Below, one piece after another: positions 11,041-22,740 of a stretch of 51,812 nt of DNA. The notes under the pieces are model-generated. The model was not told the origin of the DNA and did no database searches. It was given only the letters and a program-made list of their open reading frames with translations. Within the stretch, counting starts at the first letter, position 1. The number at the start of each line of letters is the position of its first letter. Where the stretch lies: assembly GCA_029747585.1 (NCBI GenBank), contig JAPEVF010000312.1, forward strand, positions 1 to 51,812, in the 5' to 3' direction. The DNA is from Pleurotus djamor. Lineage: Eukaryota; Basidiomycota; Agaricomycetes; Agaricales; Pleurotaceae. The position numbers were made by a program, and so were the translations under genes.

Positions 11041-11402
11041 ATGGCACCCACAGTCGCATCTGCATTTTCCGACTTTCTTCAGTCCATCACTGCAACCGCA
11101 GGCTCTCTGCTGAACGCGATCATTGCGGTTTTCACTGCGTTCCTAGCCCTCGGGCAGGAGGCCATCACTGGAATTTTCAACCTCGCAAATAGCTTCATCA
11201 AGCTTGGATTGGATCTCTTCCAGGGTGTTGCAGGCTTCGTTATGGGTAAGCTCGACGTCCATTATCTATTAAACAGGCAGCTGAATCACTCATTAACGAT
11301 GTTACAGCCAACTTTTTGATGTTGACGGTACTCGTGGGCGGATATTACCTATATACAACTAGACAAGGCAATCAGCGTCGCATATCATCTACCAAATCCT
11401 GA
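11041..11402 (+). CDS. Small two-helix membrane protein, function unknown
   Basis: Two exons (11041-11245, 11308-11402) sum to 300 nt and 99 residues. The first exon is one long amphipathic/hydrophobic stretch (SDFLQSITATAGSLLNAIIAVFTAFLALG, described here only in part: a Leu/Ala/Ile-rich helix at residues 10-40). A Phe/Gly-rich second stretch (LGLDLFQGVAGFVM) follows. Exon 2 adds a clear transmembrane helix (NFLMLTVLVGGYYLY), then a short basic tail, RQGNQRRISSTKS. It resembles short unnamed proteins seen in other Agaricomycetes. I know no function. The basic tail suggests that end is cytosolic. A TATA-like element lies 50 bp upstream. Confidence 0.75.
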
Positions 11403-11566
11403 TACAGAGTCGCGTAGTAGGGTGGCAGAGTATCTGTAAGCGTAGGGACAGGAGAGACAACCATACACGGCCAAATAATTGAACTGAGATACTCCGAATA
11501 TCAGCACCTTTTCCGGCCATTCTTCTTACGCGCATCCTTGAGTGAGTGAAGCCTTGACGGTCTTTA

Positions 11567-13997
11567 ATGTCCCGTATTCCCGTCCCAACTTCATCTCCTT
11601 CACAACATCGTCACTTAGGTGCTACCTCTCCCACTCCGGTTTCGTTTCCTTCAGAACGGGCAAGCTCTCCATTACCTGGCAAACGTTCAAATACGACGGC
11701 CTCAGCTTCAATGTCGTCACTCTCAGGCTACCAAGGCTCGGTGTCGGAAATTAGGAAGAAGCAGTCAAAGAGGGATGAGGTGAATTATTTTCTGGGACCA
11801 GACACCACGTATCACGTCTGACGAACCTTGGGTAGGCTATCAGGAAGAAGATAGAGTCTGAACTCTCAAGAAAACGAACCATCTCGACGACACATCACTC
11901 AGGCTCTAGAGGAAAGAGAGGCACGAAGAATACTGCTGCGAAGGGTACCGTCGCGGCTCTCAAGCCTACCCCGGCCTTGACCGTTCCCGAGAACATCACC
12001 GTCGCGGAGGCCAGTCAACTTTGCGCTGCGAAGCGAACGGATTGTGTGCTCGTCGTGGATGATGAAGAAAGCTTGAGTGGGATCTTCACGGCGAAAGATT
12101 TGGCCTATCGCGTTCGTGACTAGTCCATTCATATCTCCCTGCTCTGTGCTCACATCCTATCTCGAATAGGTTACCGCGGATGGCCTTGACCCTCATACTA
12201 CCCAAGTACACCAAATAATGACGCGTAACCCTATGGTCACTCGCGATAGTACTAGCGCAACGGAAGCCCTTCAGCTGATGGTTTCCAAACACTTCCGACA
12301 CTTGGTACCTTTCTTCTCCGACGTCTTGTCACATCTTCCTAACCAACGCGGTTTGTAGCCCGTGTGTAATGAAGAAGGCAACGTGGTCGGATTACTCGAT
12401 ATAACAAAAGTCTTCCACGAAGCCTTAGCCAAGGTCGAACGAAGCTCTGCTGCCTCTGAACAGTTGTTCAGTGCCATGGCTGGTGTCCAATCCGAACTTG
12501 GTGGCGGCATGGCTGCCAACCCACAAGCAGCCGCCATGCTCGCTTGGGCGGAAAGTCTGCGAGAAAAGACGGCTCTACCAGACTTGACTACCGTGATGGA
12601 CTCCCGCACCCACCCCGCGACTGTAGGACCCAAGGCAACTGTGCGAGAAGTCGCCAAACTCATGAAGGAGCGACGCACCACGGCTGTCTGTGTGATGGAG
12701 CCAAGTGGTGTCGTTGGAGAGCCGGTCAAAATTGCTGGTATCTTCACCAGTAAGGACGTTGTGCTTCGCGTGATCGCTGCCGGTTTGGATGCTGGTCGAT
12801 GCAGTGTCATTCGGGTGATGACACCCCATCCGGACACGGCTCCGCCAACCATGACTGTCCATGACGCACTCAAGAAGATGCACAGTAAGTCACAAAAGTT
12901 ATCTCAGAAGCGCAAGTCCTGACCTGTCGTCCAGACGGCCACTACCTCAATCTTCCCGTCGTGGAAGAAGATGGTCGCCTGGTCGCTATTGTTGACGTCC
13001 TGAAACTAACTTACGCGACTCTGGAACAAGTAAGTATCAGACAAAACATATCTAGGTCGCAGTTGACCTTTGCCCTAAATAGATGAACTCCATGGCCACT
13101 GATGAACCCAGTGAAGCTGAAGGAGGACCGATGTGGGGACGATTCTTCGACTCGATAGGCCATGATGACGGGGACTCTGTCGTTTCGGGCTCGCAACATA
13201 CACCTCATACTCCCGACCTCCGCCATATGAAATCACTTTCCTCGATCCACCATCTATCTCATATCCAACAATCTCCCATGTCTGAAGTTCACCCAGACGA
13301 CTCTGCCTCTGTCGTTGACGAAGATCATGTCTCCGCTCTCGAGAGCTTCGCACGCCAGAAAGGTTTCAATGTCCCAGCCACTACTGAGGCACCACCCGCC
13401 GACGATGGAACCTATGTCTTCAAATTCCGCACTCCCAGCGGACGAACACACAGGTTCCAGTCTCGACATGATGATGTTGAGCACTTGAGGGAGATCGTAG
13501 CAGGAAAGCTTGCTACCGATCCCTTCTTCACTGAATACCGACCAACGGATGGAAATTCGTCGTGTGCTCCCGACCCAATCGACTTCCTCCTCTCATACAC
13601 GGATGCTGATGGAGATACGGTCCTCATCACATCTGATCACGATGTCACAGATGCCGTCAAGATTGCTCGTGCAGGCGGAACGGATCGCGTCGTCCTCTTT
13701 GTCCAAGGCGGAAAAGGATGGGACGAGGCCGGCGCAGGCAAAAGTGAGGCCAAGGCTGCAGAAGTTACTGCCGCCGCCCAGAAAGAAATCCATGAAGTTG
13801 AATTACAAGAAGAGAAAATACCGGAGGCACCCATCGTCGCCCCACCTCCCGTCGCTCACGTTCAAGCACCTTCCTCGTCAACAGAAGAAGTCCTCGGTAT
13901 CCCCAAAGACCTCCTCCTTCCCGCCAGTATTGGTGCTCTGGCTGTGGTCATAGTCGGCATCTTTACCATTTCAAGGCTGACCGCCTCAAGATATTGA
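11567..13997 (+). CDS. CBS- and PB1-domain protein with C-terminal membrane anchor (Mug70-like)
   Basis: Roughly 690 residues in about six exons. A Ser/Pro/Thr-rich N-terminus starts MSRIPVPTSSPSQHRHLG. Four CBS motifs follow in two Bateman pairs: around 11985-12170 (ENITVAEASQLCAAKRTDCV, GIFTAKDLAYRV), 12180-12420 (HQIMTRNPMVTRDSTSATEA, NVVGLLDITKVFHEAL), 12590-12790 (PATVGPKATVREVAKLMKE, GIFTSKDVVLRVIAAG) and 12815-13020 (VRVMTPHPDTAPPTMTVHDA-type spacing, LPVVEEDGRLVAIVDV). After a Ser/His-rich linker, a PB1-like domain lies at 13410-13710 (YVFKFRTPSGRTHRF, then DADGDTVLITSDHDV). The C-terminus is a single hydrophobic helix (ASIGALAVVIVGIFTI), so it is probably tail-anchored. Fission yeast has a CBS/PB1 protein (Mug70). 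CBS pairs usually bind adenosyl nucleotides; the role here is unknown. Confidence 0.88.
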
Positions 13998-14395
13998 ACG
14001 TTTATGATATGATACCAATATGCCCCATAATATCTGTTCATTTTTTCCGCGCGGAGACCACTGATGTTGGTCAAACTCACCTTCGTTTACTTCATAGAGC
14101 TACGAGCCTTGCGACGTTATCATAGCCATACTCTTTTTATACAATGTCTTCTCAGTAATGACTCTTGTTGACGGTAGAATGAACGACACGAACGATGTTA
14201 TGACCATCTCGACGTCTTTGTTGCTTGAGCTTGGCGAGGGGCACAATTGAAAGACCGCGAGCTTCCGTGTGGTTGAGTGACGCCCGCCTTGGCAAGAGTT
14301 GTTCGCCGGTTACGGTGGCACTACCACCTAGCTCATGTAACCTCGCCAACTAGATCTCCTAATATCTAGGTTATCTTGCACACAGCATACCGGAA
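13998..14395. other. Intergenic region before SGF11
   Basis: This 398-bp gap lies between tandem plus-strand genes. A 64-codon open frame on the minus strand (14152-14349) has no ATG and no recognised similarity, so I do not call it. Nothing else is supported. Confidence 0.45.
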
Positions 14396-15949
14396 ATGGT
14401 CAAGAACGAGAAGGAAGACTTGCTCAATGTTTTGGTATGTCGTAGTATTGTTGCACTGGTTCAGTTAGGCTGAACCCACGGTTCGTGTAGGCATCCAGAC
14501 TGCTTGCTTCCATGGTCGATGACTTGGTTCTTGACGCGACGATTCAATCTCACAAGGAGATCGCACGGGCTCGAAGTGTGTGCTCGGTGTGCCATACGCG
14601 GTACGTCATATCCAAACACCACCACTCTGTTCCCACTCATATCTTGTTACTAGATGTGCTGCTGGTGAGTTATTATACGTCTGGCCGAGATACGTCATCT
14701 TGAACCAATATGCTTGCATCAAGTCCATGTCCCTGGTCAAGTGAAATCGCAACCAACCGCAGGACCATCGAGGGCCGCAACACCCATGTCAACTGACGCG
14801 AAACCAAGTTCAGAGAACGGCACTAAGGCGGAAAACTCTGTTAACCTGGAATGCATGAACTGTGATAGACAGGTGCGTCCGTGCAAATGCTCTTTCCTAC
14901 ATCTCTATGAATATATTTGTAGATCGCGTATAACCGATATGCCAACCATTTAAGTTCGTGTATGGGCATAAATGGTAGTGCCAGGAGAGGGCCTTTGAGG
15001 ACAAATAGTTCGGCGAAGATAAAGTACGTTCTTCACCTTGTTATTCTGATCTGTGGCTCAAGACTTCGCTCAGGATGCCCGGAAGTGATGTGGGTCGGTC
15101 CGCGTCACCAGCTTCAGAGCATGGCAATTTGTCCGACGATAGCAAGAAATCATCCAAGGGCAAGATGGCGGCGAAGAATAAGAGAGATGGTAAGTGCCAA
15201 CGTATCTTCAATCCGTATCCGTGACTAAATTGCTTGCCGTCCCACAGAAGACGCAGAGTTTAATTTGAAGCGGAAGCGTGTAAGACCATGTTCTCCAAAC
15301 ATTGTTGACGATGTTGACGCCCCGTTTTTAGCTAACATCTCCTCAAGCTTCGCCAACCAAGAAGCAGAAGAAGAAACCCTCAGGTTTGCGCTTTATTCCC
15401 TTTCGCGGCGAGTTTAATCTTATGGCGGTCCCTTCAGGATCACCTGTGTCCAGGTTAAAATCCAATGTAGATCTCCCATTCTCGTCCAACGTATGTATGC
15501 CTATCCCATGGTGTGTCCTATACATTGAAGCCAATTTCTTCAGCTACCTTCCACCAATTCGATTTCGAGGGTCCCCTCCAAGCTCCGCGACTCGTCGACT
15601 GCCTCTTTCCTCGAGAAGTCTCCCTCAGCATCGTCCTCCCGATCGACCTCCCCCGGTGTTGCATCTGTAGCCACCATAGCTACATCGTCGTCTTTCTCTG
15701 GAACCGGCCATGCTCACAGTCCTAGCTTTTCCGGAAATGGCCTGAAGAAACCAGCAAAGAAAGTTACCGGTACTGGTCCTCCAAGACGGCTGAGTCCACC
15801 TCGCGCCGCTCCCGTTACCCTTCCATTGGGTTATGCAATAGGTACGTTGACAATGTCTTCTCGCCCGAATCCGGCATGCTGACGTCCTTCTTACAGATGT
15901 TGACGGAGGGGAAGAAACGGGTTCTTCTACCGATACCGATAGTTCGTGA
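14396..15949 (+). CDS. SGF11: SAGA-associated factor 11 (deubiquitinase module)
   Basis: At least nine small exons. The N-terminus MVKNEKEDLLNVLASRLLAS leads into a helical segment (MVDDLVLDATIQSHKEIARA) that in Sgf11 packs against Sgf73/Sus1/Ubp8. A single zinc finger follows: Cys-x2-Cys in LECMNCDRQIAYNRYANHL, then His and the Cys of SSCMG, joined across an intron starting near 14873. The finger is followed by an Arg-rich patch (ARRGPLRTNSSAKIK), as in Sgf11, where it contacts the nucleosome acidic patch. The rest is a long Ser/Pro/Lys-rich tail with a basic EFNLKRKR segment, ending TGSSTDTDSS. The tail is much longer than in budding yeast. Exon 3 is an 11-nt micro-exon (14654-14664). SAGA's DUB module removes ubiquitin from histone H2B. 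Confidence 0.85.
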
Positions 15950-16134
15950 CCACAGTCCCATCCTCGCTTTGAAATGTGTTTCTATCAGTTTGCTACTTAT
16001 CGTATTTATAGCGTGCAATCCATTGTATAAACCATCTATAACCAGTATTTATTCCCATGACACCACAACCAACGTTCGATGAAACCCAAAGAAAGAAGAA
16101 GAAAAATCTGTGTGTAATGACAATTGGGTTAAAT

Positions 16135-18693
16135 TTAAAGAAAATTCTTTCTGGGAGCCCGACTTGGGAAGAGGCACCACAGAATGACCAGTGTCGCGCT
16201 CTGGGCAACGGTTACGTACGACAGGATGTGCATACCCTTCATAGAGGCGATGATCCCTGTTACGAAGGGAAATATAGCTGCAAGGAGAGTCAGAACATGG
16301 GGCAGTGGACCGGCGCAAGGTACTTACATGCTCCCAAACTAGCGAACGCAGAACTACAAAAGGAGGTGAGTGATGCTCAGGATTTCAAAAACTTGGAATA
16401 TTCTTACATTAGTCCCATGGAGACCATATGAACCTCTGGAGGAAGGAGATCGCCAGCGAGCCCTAGACAAGCAGGGAATAGCGGTCCGAACACCATACCG
16501 ATGATGGCAGTGAAGAACGCATTGCCAACATTCGAGTTGACAAACCAGGTGAGTAACTGCATGACAAGGGCCAGGGCTGTATGTTTGGAGGATTAGCAAG
16601 TATCTTCGTACCGATGACTAGCGGAAACGAACCACTGCAATTGAATTAGCACTTGCTCAAAATGGCCGTGAAACCCGACTCACAGTAAGACCAAAATAAC
16701 GCATTTGCGCTGAGTGAAGTTCAATCTAGGCTTGATTAGTTCGTGATTTCATCTCCGGGCAGGGAGAAACAGCTACCTTGAGCCGTAACGACCCCAGATA
16801 AGGCGACCGACAGTGATACCACCCCAAAAGCCAGAAGTAACGTATCCGACTGTGGTCGGTTTGGCCGCCTGAAAGACGATCAGCTGAGGGACTTCGGTGT
16901 TCATTCACGGAGGGCTTACCCTGACGGCCAGCAAGTATGACACAATCTGAACAGGATTGAGTGATGTTGTAACGGAATCATTTGGGAAAGTACGTACGAA
17001 GCCTTGTGTCGTAGTTTCGCTGGAAAGAATTAATCAGTACGAGATGGAAGAAGTTACCCAGGAGGAAGAAAGTACCATCCACAGTAAAGCCAAGCGTAGG
17101 CCGACACGGCCCATTGATAAGGCAGCTTGAGTGCAAGTCGCAAAGCTAGCAAGGAGCTGGCATTTCATTCTCGAGTGTATGCTAGAGGCTGTAGACACTT
17201 ACTATTTTGGGGGAGGGATCCACTGGCAACTGACTGCGTAGGTACGCTACACTCGGACGGGGAGGACGGAGATGTTTTGGAGGGAGAGTTCATGTCCGTA
17301 TACAGGGCTCTGTCGCGGTCAGCGGTGAACTCTCGGAGCGTAGGTCGAAATGCGTAGGCCAGGAAGCATGTATTTGATGCAGAGAGAACCAGGGAACCCC
17401 AGTAGAAATTGGGCCAAGGTGTTCCTTTTGCGACGATAGTTTGACAAATCAACGGAGAGATGGCTCCACCGAAACCTAGGAAGAGTAAGAAAGAGCGATG
17501 ACTACAAGAAGAGTCGACTTACTCCACAACGCATACGCATAGCCAATCGAAGGGGAATGGTTTTGCGAGAAGTACAAGTTTCTGGAAAGAAAAAGGTTAC
17601 GTGGATCGACAGCAAGCTGTAAATTTGAACGTACAGTTGCGCTGTAGATGTATTCATATCAGTGAGGTTAGCCTGCATCCTGAGTAGATGATGACTTACC
17701 TGTGACTATTCCACGAGCAAAAGCTGCGCACGCATACGCCAAAAGCAAGATAGGATAACCTCCCTTGGTTCCCATGAGAACGAAGAAAGTCGCGTGAAGG
17801 ACACTAAAATATGCAATCGCGAGACGCGTCCCTTGCGTTTTTGAGTGGGCGATAGTACGTCTACGGTTCCATATCGCAGGGAATGCAGAGCGATGAGGAG
17901 CAGACGGGTCAAAGCAAGATAAAAAGCGGCAGATATTTTCTACAAATATTGTTGCAACAGAAAATCTAATCAAAGGACAGGGCGTCAGCGAGAGAAGGAT
18001 AGATCACAGAGCAGCGACGAAGTGACTCACCCAACAGTGCTTGCAGTAAACAAAAGTGATGATGTTAATGATGTCAAGTGGAAATCGGCTTCGAAATCTG
18101 TAACGTCTAAGAAGTAAATAGCGGGTAGATTATTGGAGCCGCTCACATGGTATAACAGCTCCCGTAACTGCAAACATGATCAGCCTAGGGACAGAATGAC
18201 ATGATGATTATGACTTACTTCCATCACCCCATCCACACATAAAGTACATGAAATAGCCAGCAGCCAGTCGCCACTTGAGGTTTTCGGGTACACTTTTTGG
18301 AGTCACAGGAGATATTTCTATTACAGAATTTTTGCTGCTCGAGACTGGCGTAGCTGGGGAAGTCGATGGAGATGAGGACTCTGGAGTGTAGCTGAGTCGG
18401 GGTAAGGTATCGTGGTGACGAGCAGCGTCGATGTTCGTCGAGTAACCACTCAGATGAACGCTTGTGAGAGGAGAAAGGGAGAGCGGTGTTTTTTCGATAG
18501 AGGCGTCTGCAATGGGATGATCGGGGGTTGGATCGTCCTCAATTGCGTTATCGTGTTCATGAGAGTCTGTCCCATGGTTAGATGTGAGTCGAGGGAAAAA
18601 TAGACGAGGTCGAATAGAGCTGCGACGCCGCTCTCTCAGTGAGCTAGGTCGGCAAGACTCGAGTGCAAGGGGTTGGAGATGTATGGAAGACAT
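16135..18693 (-). CDS. Major facilitator superfamily transporter (Bsc6-like)
   Basis: A long gene with about ten or more introns. The start MSSIHLQPLALESCRPSSLR opens a cytosolic N-terminal region of about 140 residues rich in Ser, Pro and Thr. The first helix follows (KWRLAAGYFMYFMCGWGDG). Later hydrophobic segments include LTSLTSSLLFTASTVGFSVA-type sequence, TRLAIAYFSVLHATFFVLMG, YPILLLAYACAAFARGIV, AYALWSFGGAISPLICQT, PTTVGYVTSGFWGGITVGRL, AFFTAIIGMVFGPLFPACLG and MHILSYVTVAQSATLVILWC. It ends RAPRKNFL. The loop between helices 6 and 7 carries acidic and Ser-rich sequence. The pattern fits the fungal MFS group annotated as 'bypass of stop codon 6'-like, related to fucose-permease-type carriers. 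The substrate cannot be predicted. Confidence 0.85.
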
Positions 18694-19648
18694 GAACTTT
18701 TGGATGCGAGGTGATCCACACGTAGGCTCAATATTTATATCGGGTGCTATGCGTATGCACCCTGTTTTTGGCAGGTAACGTTAGGTTCATAGGTATATCC
18801 TACAGGAGAAAACCCCGCTGGTAATTTGGAAAACCGAGCGGGCCGATAGGGACCTCGAGAATTTCGAGGAGAAAAAGAAAAAACGTTGCAAGTGAGGTTA
18901 TGTTCCAGTAAGAACACGGAAATGTCGCGGAATCGGACTGCAAGAAGCGCACCCGGCAGGCAGAAAGAATGTATCGGCTGATCTCCAGAAGCCCTCAGAG
19001 ACTGTTGAACCACACTCAGCGATGCGGTAGAGAATACGGATAATGATTCAATGAAGACGTCCCATTACTCGTCAAGGACCTGAGAACCCCTTGGGACAAA
19101 CGTTCGCTAAGGAGAACAAAGGAATACACTTCTTGAGAGTGCAAAATTTCGGCCAGAGAGCACCGACAAAAAGGATCTAGTCGAGTAGGTTCGCGAGACA
19201 TCGGTAAGGGCTGCAGAACGAGGATTCATTATGCAAGATACGTCTCGTCGAGGCATATAGTGTTGTTAACGTAAAGTAAGGTACCCATGAACGAGTTTCT
19301 CAGAGGTTGACACATTTCGTTGGAAAATCGTCGCTAGCAGTAGGCTGGGAGGTGCCCTTTACGTTTCGGTCGTGGATCGCTGCGGCAAATTTTGGACGGC
19401 CGATGGGAACGCGAGACTCAGTGAGGCGCGAGTCTTTTGCATATATTTCTTGTATAGAATATTTGGAAAGAGGCGACGTAGAAGCGGGAAATGAGTCCTT
19501 TGGGCCTTGGATAATAGAGTTTGGAAACAAGCAACGATCGGGATATGACAAGCGCTGGCTACAAGTATGCGAAACTCATACTGAACCCGTAAGCTCCTTC
19601 CGCAAAACCAACACGTTTTGTCGTTGACCGCTATCGTATCGGGCCACG
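18694..19648. other. Intergenic region between the MFS transporter and PTH2 copy B
   Basis: This 955-bp region lies between divergent genes. Open frames exist on both strands (18747-19013 minus; 19300-19627 on both strands), but they lack recognisable motifs and exon continuity, so I do not call genes. A TATA-like element for the MFS gene lies at 18733-18739. Confidence 0.5.
18733..18739 (-). promoter_or_regulatory. TATA-like element of the MFS transporter gene
   Basis: Reads TATAAAT on the minus strand, 40 bp upstream of the ATG at 18693. Assigned by motif and position only. Confidence 0.4.
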
Positions 19649-20566
19649 ATGCTCACGGACCATGGTGGGATTCATGCAACGCGTGAAAATTTGGAAATTT
19701 TATGCTAATTTCTCATCGTTTCGCAGGGGACACGTCTTTTCTAGTCATCTTGGCTACAACGTCCCTTGCATTGGGCTACTACATTGGCACTTTGTGTCGG
19801 AAGCCAACCGACAGCGAATTACGGCGTTCGGAAAGTCCGATTCCAGAAGTTGATAGTGCCGATGACTGCAAAATGGTATCAGCCAAACTTTACTTGCAAA
19901 CCTATGCGAAGGAAGTTCGTTTATACCCGTTTGCATAGGTCCTTGTGGTTCGAACGGACCTAGGAATGTCGAAAGGAAAGATTGCTGCTCAGTAAAGGTC
20001 CAGCTTTGGTTCCGTAACCCCCACCTCGCTCACCATGGTCTGCTCTCTTGATCACCAGATGCTCGTGAGTTTGGTCGCATTCTCGAGGGCACGCGGACTC
20101 ATATATCACTCGTAGACATGCCGCGTTGGCGTGTTATAAGGACCTCAGCGCCAACAACCGCCCCGTGCGTTGCCACATATAGATTGAAAGGTTATATTTG
20201 ACATTGCGATAGCTTCTCCGGCAATGGGAGCGCGCCGGGTACGTTGCATCAGGTTTAGGATAAGGGTATTTGACGCGTCTACTTACCTCTATTCGCGTCC
20301 TCGTAGACAGACGAAGGTTGCCCTTCGTTGTGACGACGAAAAGCAACTGCTACAGCTCGAAGCGCACGCGCGATCCTTGAAATTGTGTGCACGGTCAATA
20401 CAGGACGCGTTCGTGACCTTTTCCCGTATGATTCCCAGTGATCGAAGCTAACATCCTCGTTGCCAGAGGACGGACTCAAATCGCCGCCGGCTCGCGGACT
20501 GTTCTCGGCGTAGCTGGACCTATGAGGCTTGTAAATCAGGTCACTGGCCACCTTCGTTTGTTATGA
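19649..20566 (+). CDS. Peptidyl-tRNA hydrolase 2 paralogue, copy B
   Basis: Eight exons (19649-19664, 19727-19875, 19939-19991, 20059-20064, 20116-20164, 20213-20238, 20307-20408, 20467-20566) total 501 nt, or 166 residues, with no frame breaks. An N-terminal anchor (TSFLVILATTSLALGYYIG) is followed by a short linker and then the Pth2 fold: [21 protein letters not shown] (lysine at about residue 69), [40 protein letters not shown] and NQVTGHLRLL. Internal exon lengths 53-6-49-26-102 are identical to copy A at 6225-7234, including the 6-nt micro-exon. The acidic linker is shorter. The loop that reads IGPAPVEM in copy A reads VAGPMRL here, one residue shorter, so activity may be altered. Its likely origin is duplication of the whole gene with introns. 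Confidence 0.9.
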
Positions 20567-21063
20567 TGGCATGGTCGCTATGTGCATAGTACACTCGCGC
20601 TCTGGCTATGCATTGAGTGCACAAGACCCATCCTGTCTATAACCGTATAGCTTGGACGCCGTCGCTTGCCGTGGCGCGCGAATATGATCTGTTTCATAAG
20701 AAGGCATCGCATGCTTGATGTTGAGCGCCTGAGCACCGCTTGATGAACGGGCGGCAGGGAATGTAGAAAAATTATATATGTGGTCGAGCATCGTATCTGC
20801 TCCCGGTTGACACGATACCTTTGTGAGATACTACCTACGTGAAGCGTCTTGGAAGTTGTGAAGAATTGCGCTAGTGACGGGGGACTGGACAACACAGGTG
20901 CAAATAGCGTGGTGATGATGATTCACAGTTGTTTACCTTACTCCTTTACCACACAGCAACCGTCTCCTTCTCCGCTGCCTCTCCCTCACAATCGTTTCTC
21001 TCTCTTTCTTTCAAGACGATCATCCGCTCTCGCAGGTCGACACACTCTTTTGCCATATAATCC
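20567..21063. other. Intergenic region upstream of the UPF0658-like gene
   Basis: This 497-bp gap separates tandem plus-strand genes. The last 120 bp are C/T-rich, as expected for a fungal core promoter and leader. A minus-strand open frame (20578-20895) shows no recognisable features and is not called. Confidence 0.45.
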
Positions 21064-22740
21064 ATGTCGGGCCCATACCGCGCCGACTCTGCCTACCCAG
21101 CGCAGCCACATCATCCCCAGCAGCTCAATACGCCTTACCAGCAAGACTACAAGGCCTCCTACGACGACCTCATCGACGAATACGCAGCACCGTACGGCGC
21201 ATCATCGGGTCACAAGACGTTCAATGTCGAAACGCCGTTGACGAGCGACCTGCGCCGTAATCCCACTCAATTATCAACACAGAAACAAGCCCCATTCTCC
21301 TCCAAGCAATCCGAAGAAACAGACTACGACTCAACATATGCTGCATATCCTCCAGCTCCTCCACAGAAAGAAGTAGATACACGGACGTTCTGGCAGAAGG
21401 TGAGTTTTGACTGCGCACACAACCTTGGTTCCCAGGAGATCAACCGTCACTCCCCAGATACTACCAGAGTCGATAGCTTGTCGGCTTTATGTGTTCACAG
21501 TGATAATAGAGACGGCGGTGGACTTGGCGATAGAAGGAGAGATATTAGTGCGGGTCAATCGTCAGAATGAAGCAGTTGCACAGGAGGAACTCTCAACTGC
21601 GGCCCAGAAGATGCCTGTCTACCTGAGTATCTTCGCGCTTGCACAGTATGTCGTTGCCACTTGACCCGCAATATCCGAGCTTGACTTTTCAAATAGTGTC
21701 TTCCAACTTGTGCTTGCCATTGATGCCGTTTATGCTCGCAACACCCTTCAATTCATTGCACTCGCGTGAGTCTTTGCACTGGCAAATTGCATCCGTAATG
21801 TGACCTCAATCCCTTCCTCAGCATCTTCAATGCCCTATTCCTTCTCTATGCTATCATCCAAATCTCTGAAATTCGCGACGCTTTTGCCCACTCCACCGTT
21901 GTCGAAGGGTTCTCCAATATTCCTGTCAATATCCTCACAACAATCATCCCCATCGTCATCTCCGTGGCTGAAGTGTGCTACATCGCCCTTGGATGGAAGA
22001 TTTACAACGAGTTTGGTTGGAAGCTCTACAAGGAACTTGGCGCCGACCGAACCATCAAGAAGATGTTTGCCAACTATCAAGTCTTCGAGTGTCTGATCAA
22101 ATTCGACGTCTTCTTCTGGGTTGGATTCTCTGTCCAGTTCATATGGCTGGTACTCAACAAGAACGATTGGGAATACTATGTTACGTGTGCTGCATTGCCG
22201 CTATCCCTCGTCCTCCTGGTGGAAGGCCATCTGGCTGCACGTCATGAAAACAAGTGGATGATGGCGACCTTCATGTCTGGGTGTGTTGGTGCGATGGTTT
22301 ACTTCATTTACAAGGTAGTTTCCTCCTTGATCGTTGCATATTACCGGCCCTGACTCGTCCCCCTTTCCGCAGCTCGTCAAGGTCCTCCTCTATCGTGACA
22401 CAGATCAGTTCAAGCCGATCTACAAGACGCTCTCTGTTTTCTGTGAGTAAATCTTGGCATGCTCATTCACGCCCGTCTAACCCACCTCCTTCCGCCAGCT
22501 GTCATCGCCATCATTCTGCTGTTCGCAACCTTTGCCTTCGGTTTCATTGTAATGCGTAACTTTGGTCGTGGTCTCAAAACATCAAGTGAGCTACCCGTTC
22601 ATTCAATTATGATCGCCGTCCGATGATAACAATCTTGTTTCTATAGTAAAACGGAAGAAAACAACAGCTCATGGCCGACTCGGATCACAGAACCCACATA
22701 GGCGCGCAGCGAGTACGACACTCCATCGTATGAGTATTGA
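21064..22740 (+). CDS. Polytopic membrane protein of UPF0658 (Golgi) type
   Basis: About 400 residues in seven or so exons. A Pro/Gln/Tyr-rich cytosolic N-terminus of about 110 residues (MSGPYRADSAYPAQPHHPQQ at the start) ends in RTFWQK. The membrane part shows CRLYVFTVIIETAVDLAIEG, YLSIFALAHVFQLVLAIDAV, LQFIALAIFNALFLLYAIIQ, NILTTIIPIVISVAEVCYIA, FDVFFWVGFSVQFIWLVL, YYVTCAALPLSLVLLVEGHL, TFMSGCVGAMVYFIYKLVKV and FSVIAIILLFATFAFGFIVM. That makes seven to eight helices. A basic tail ends near YDTPSYEY. The layout matches the fungal UPF0658 'Golgi apparatus membrane protein' family of fission yeast, as far as I can recall it. No biochemical role is known. The gene looks intact. Confidence 0.72.

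Noticed and set aside
14152..14349. 64-codon open frame on the minus strand
   Set aside because: It has no ATG, no recognisable motif and no exon partner nearby.
18747..19013. Open frame of 88 codons on the minus strand upstream of the MFS gene
   Set aside because: No recognisable motif. It lies in the promoter region and crosses the MFS TATA area side.
19300..19627. Long open frames on both strands at the same place
   Set aside because: Neither resembles a known protein or joins to an exon. Opposite-strand openness is a composition effect.
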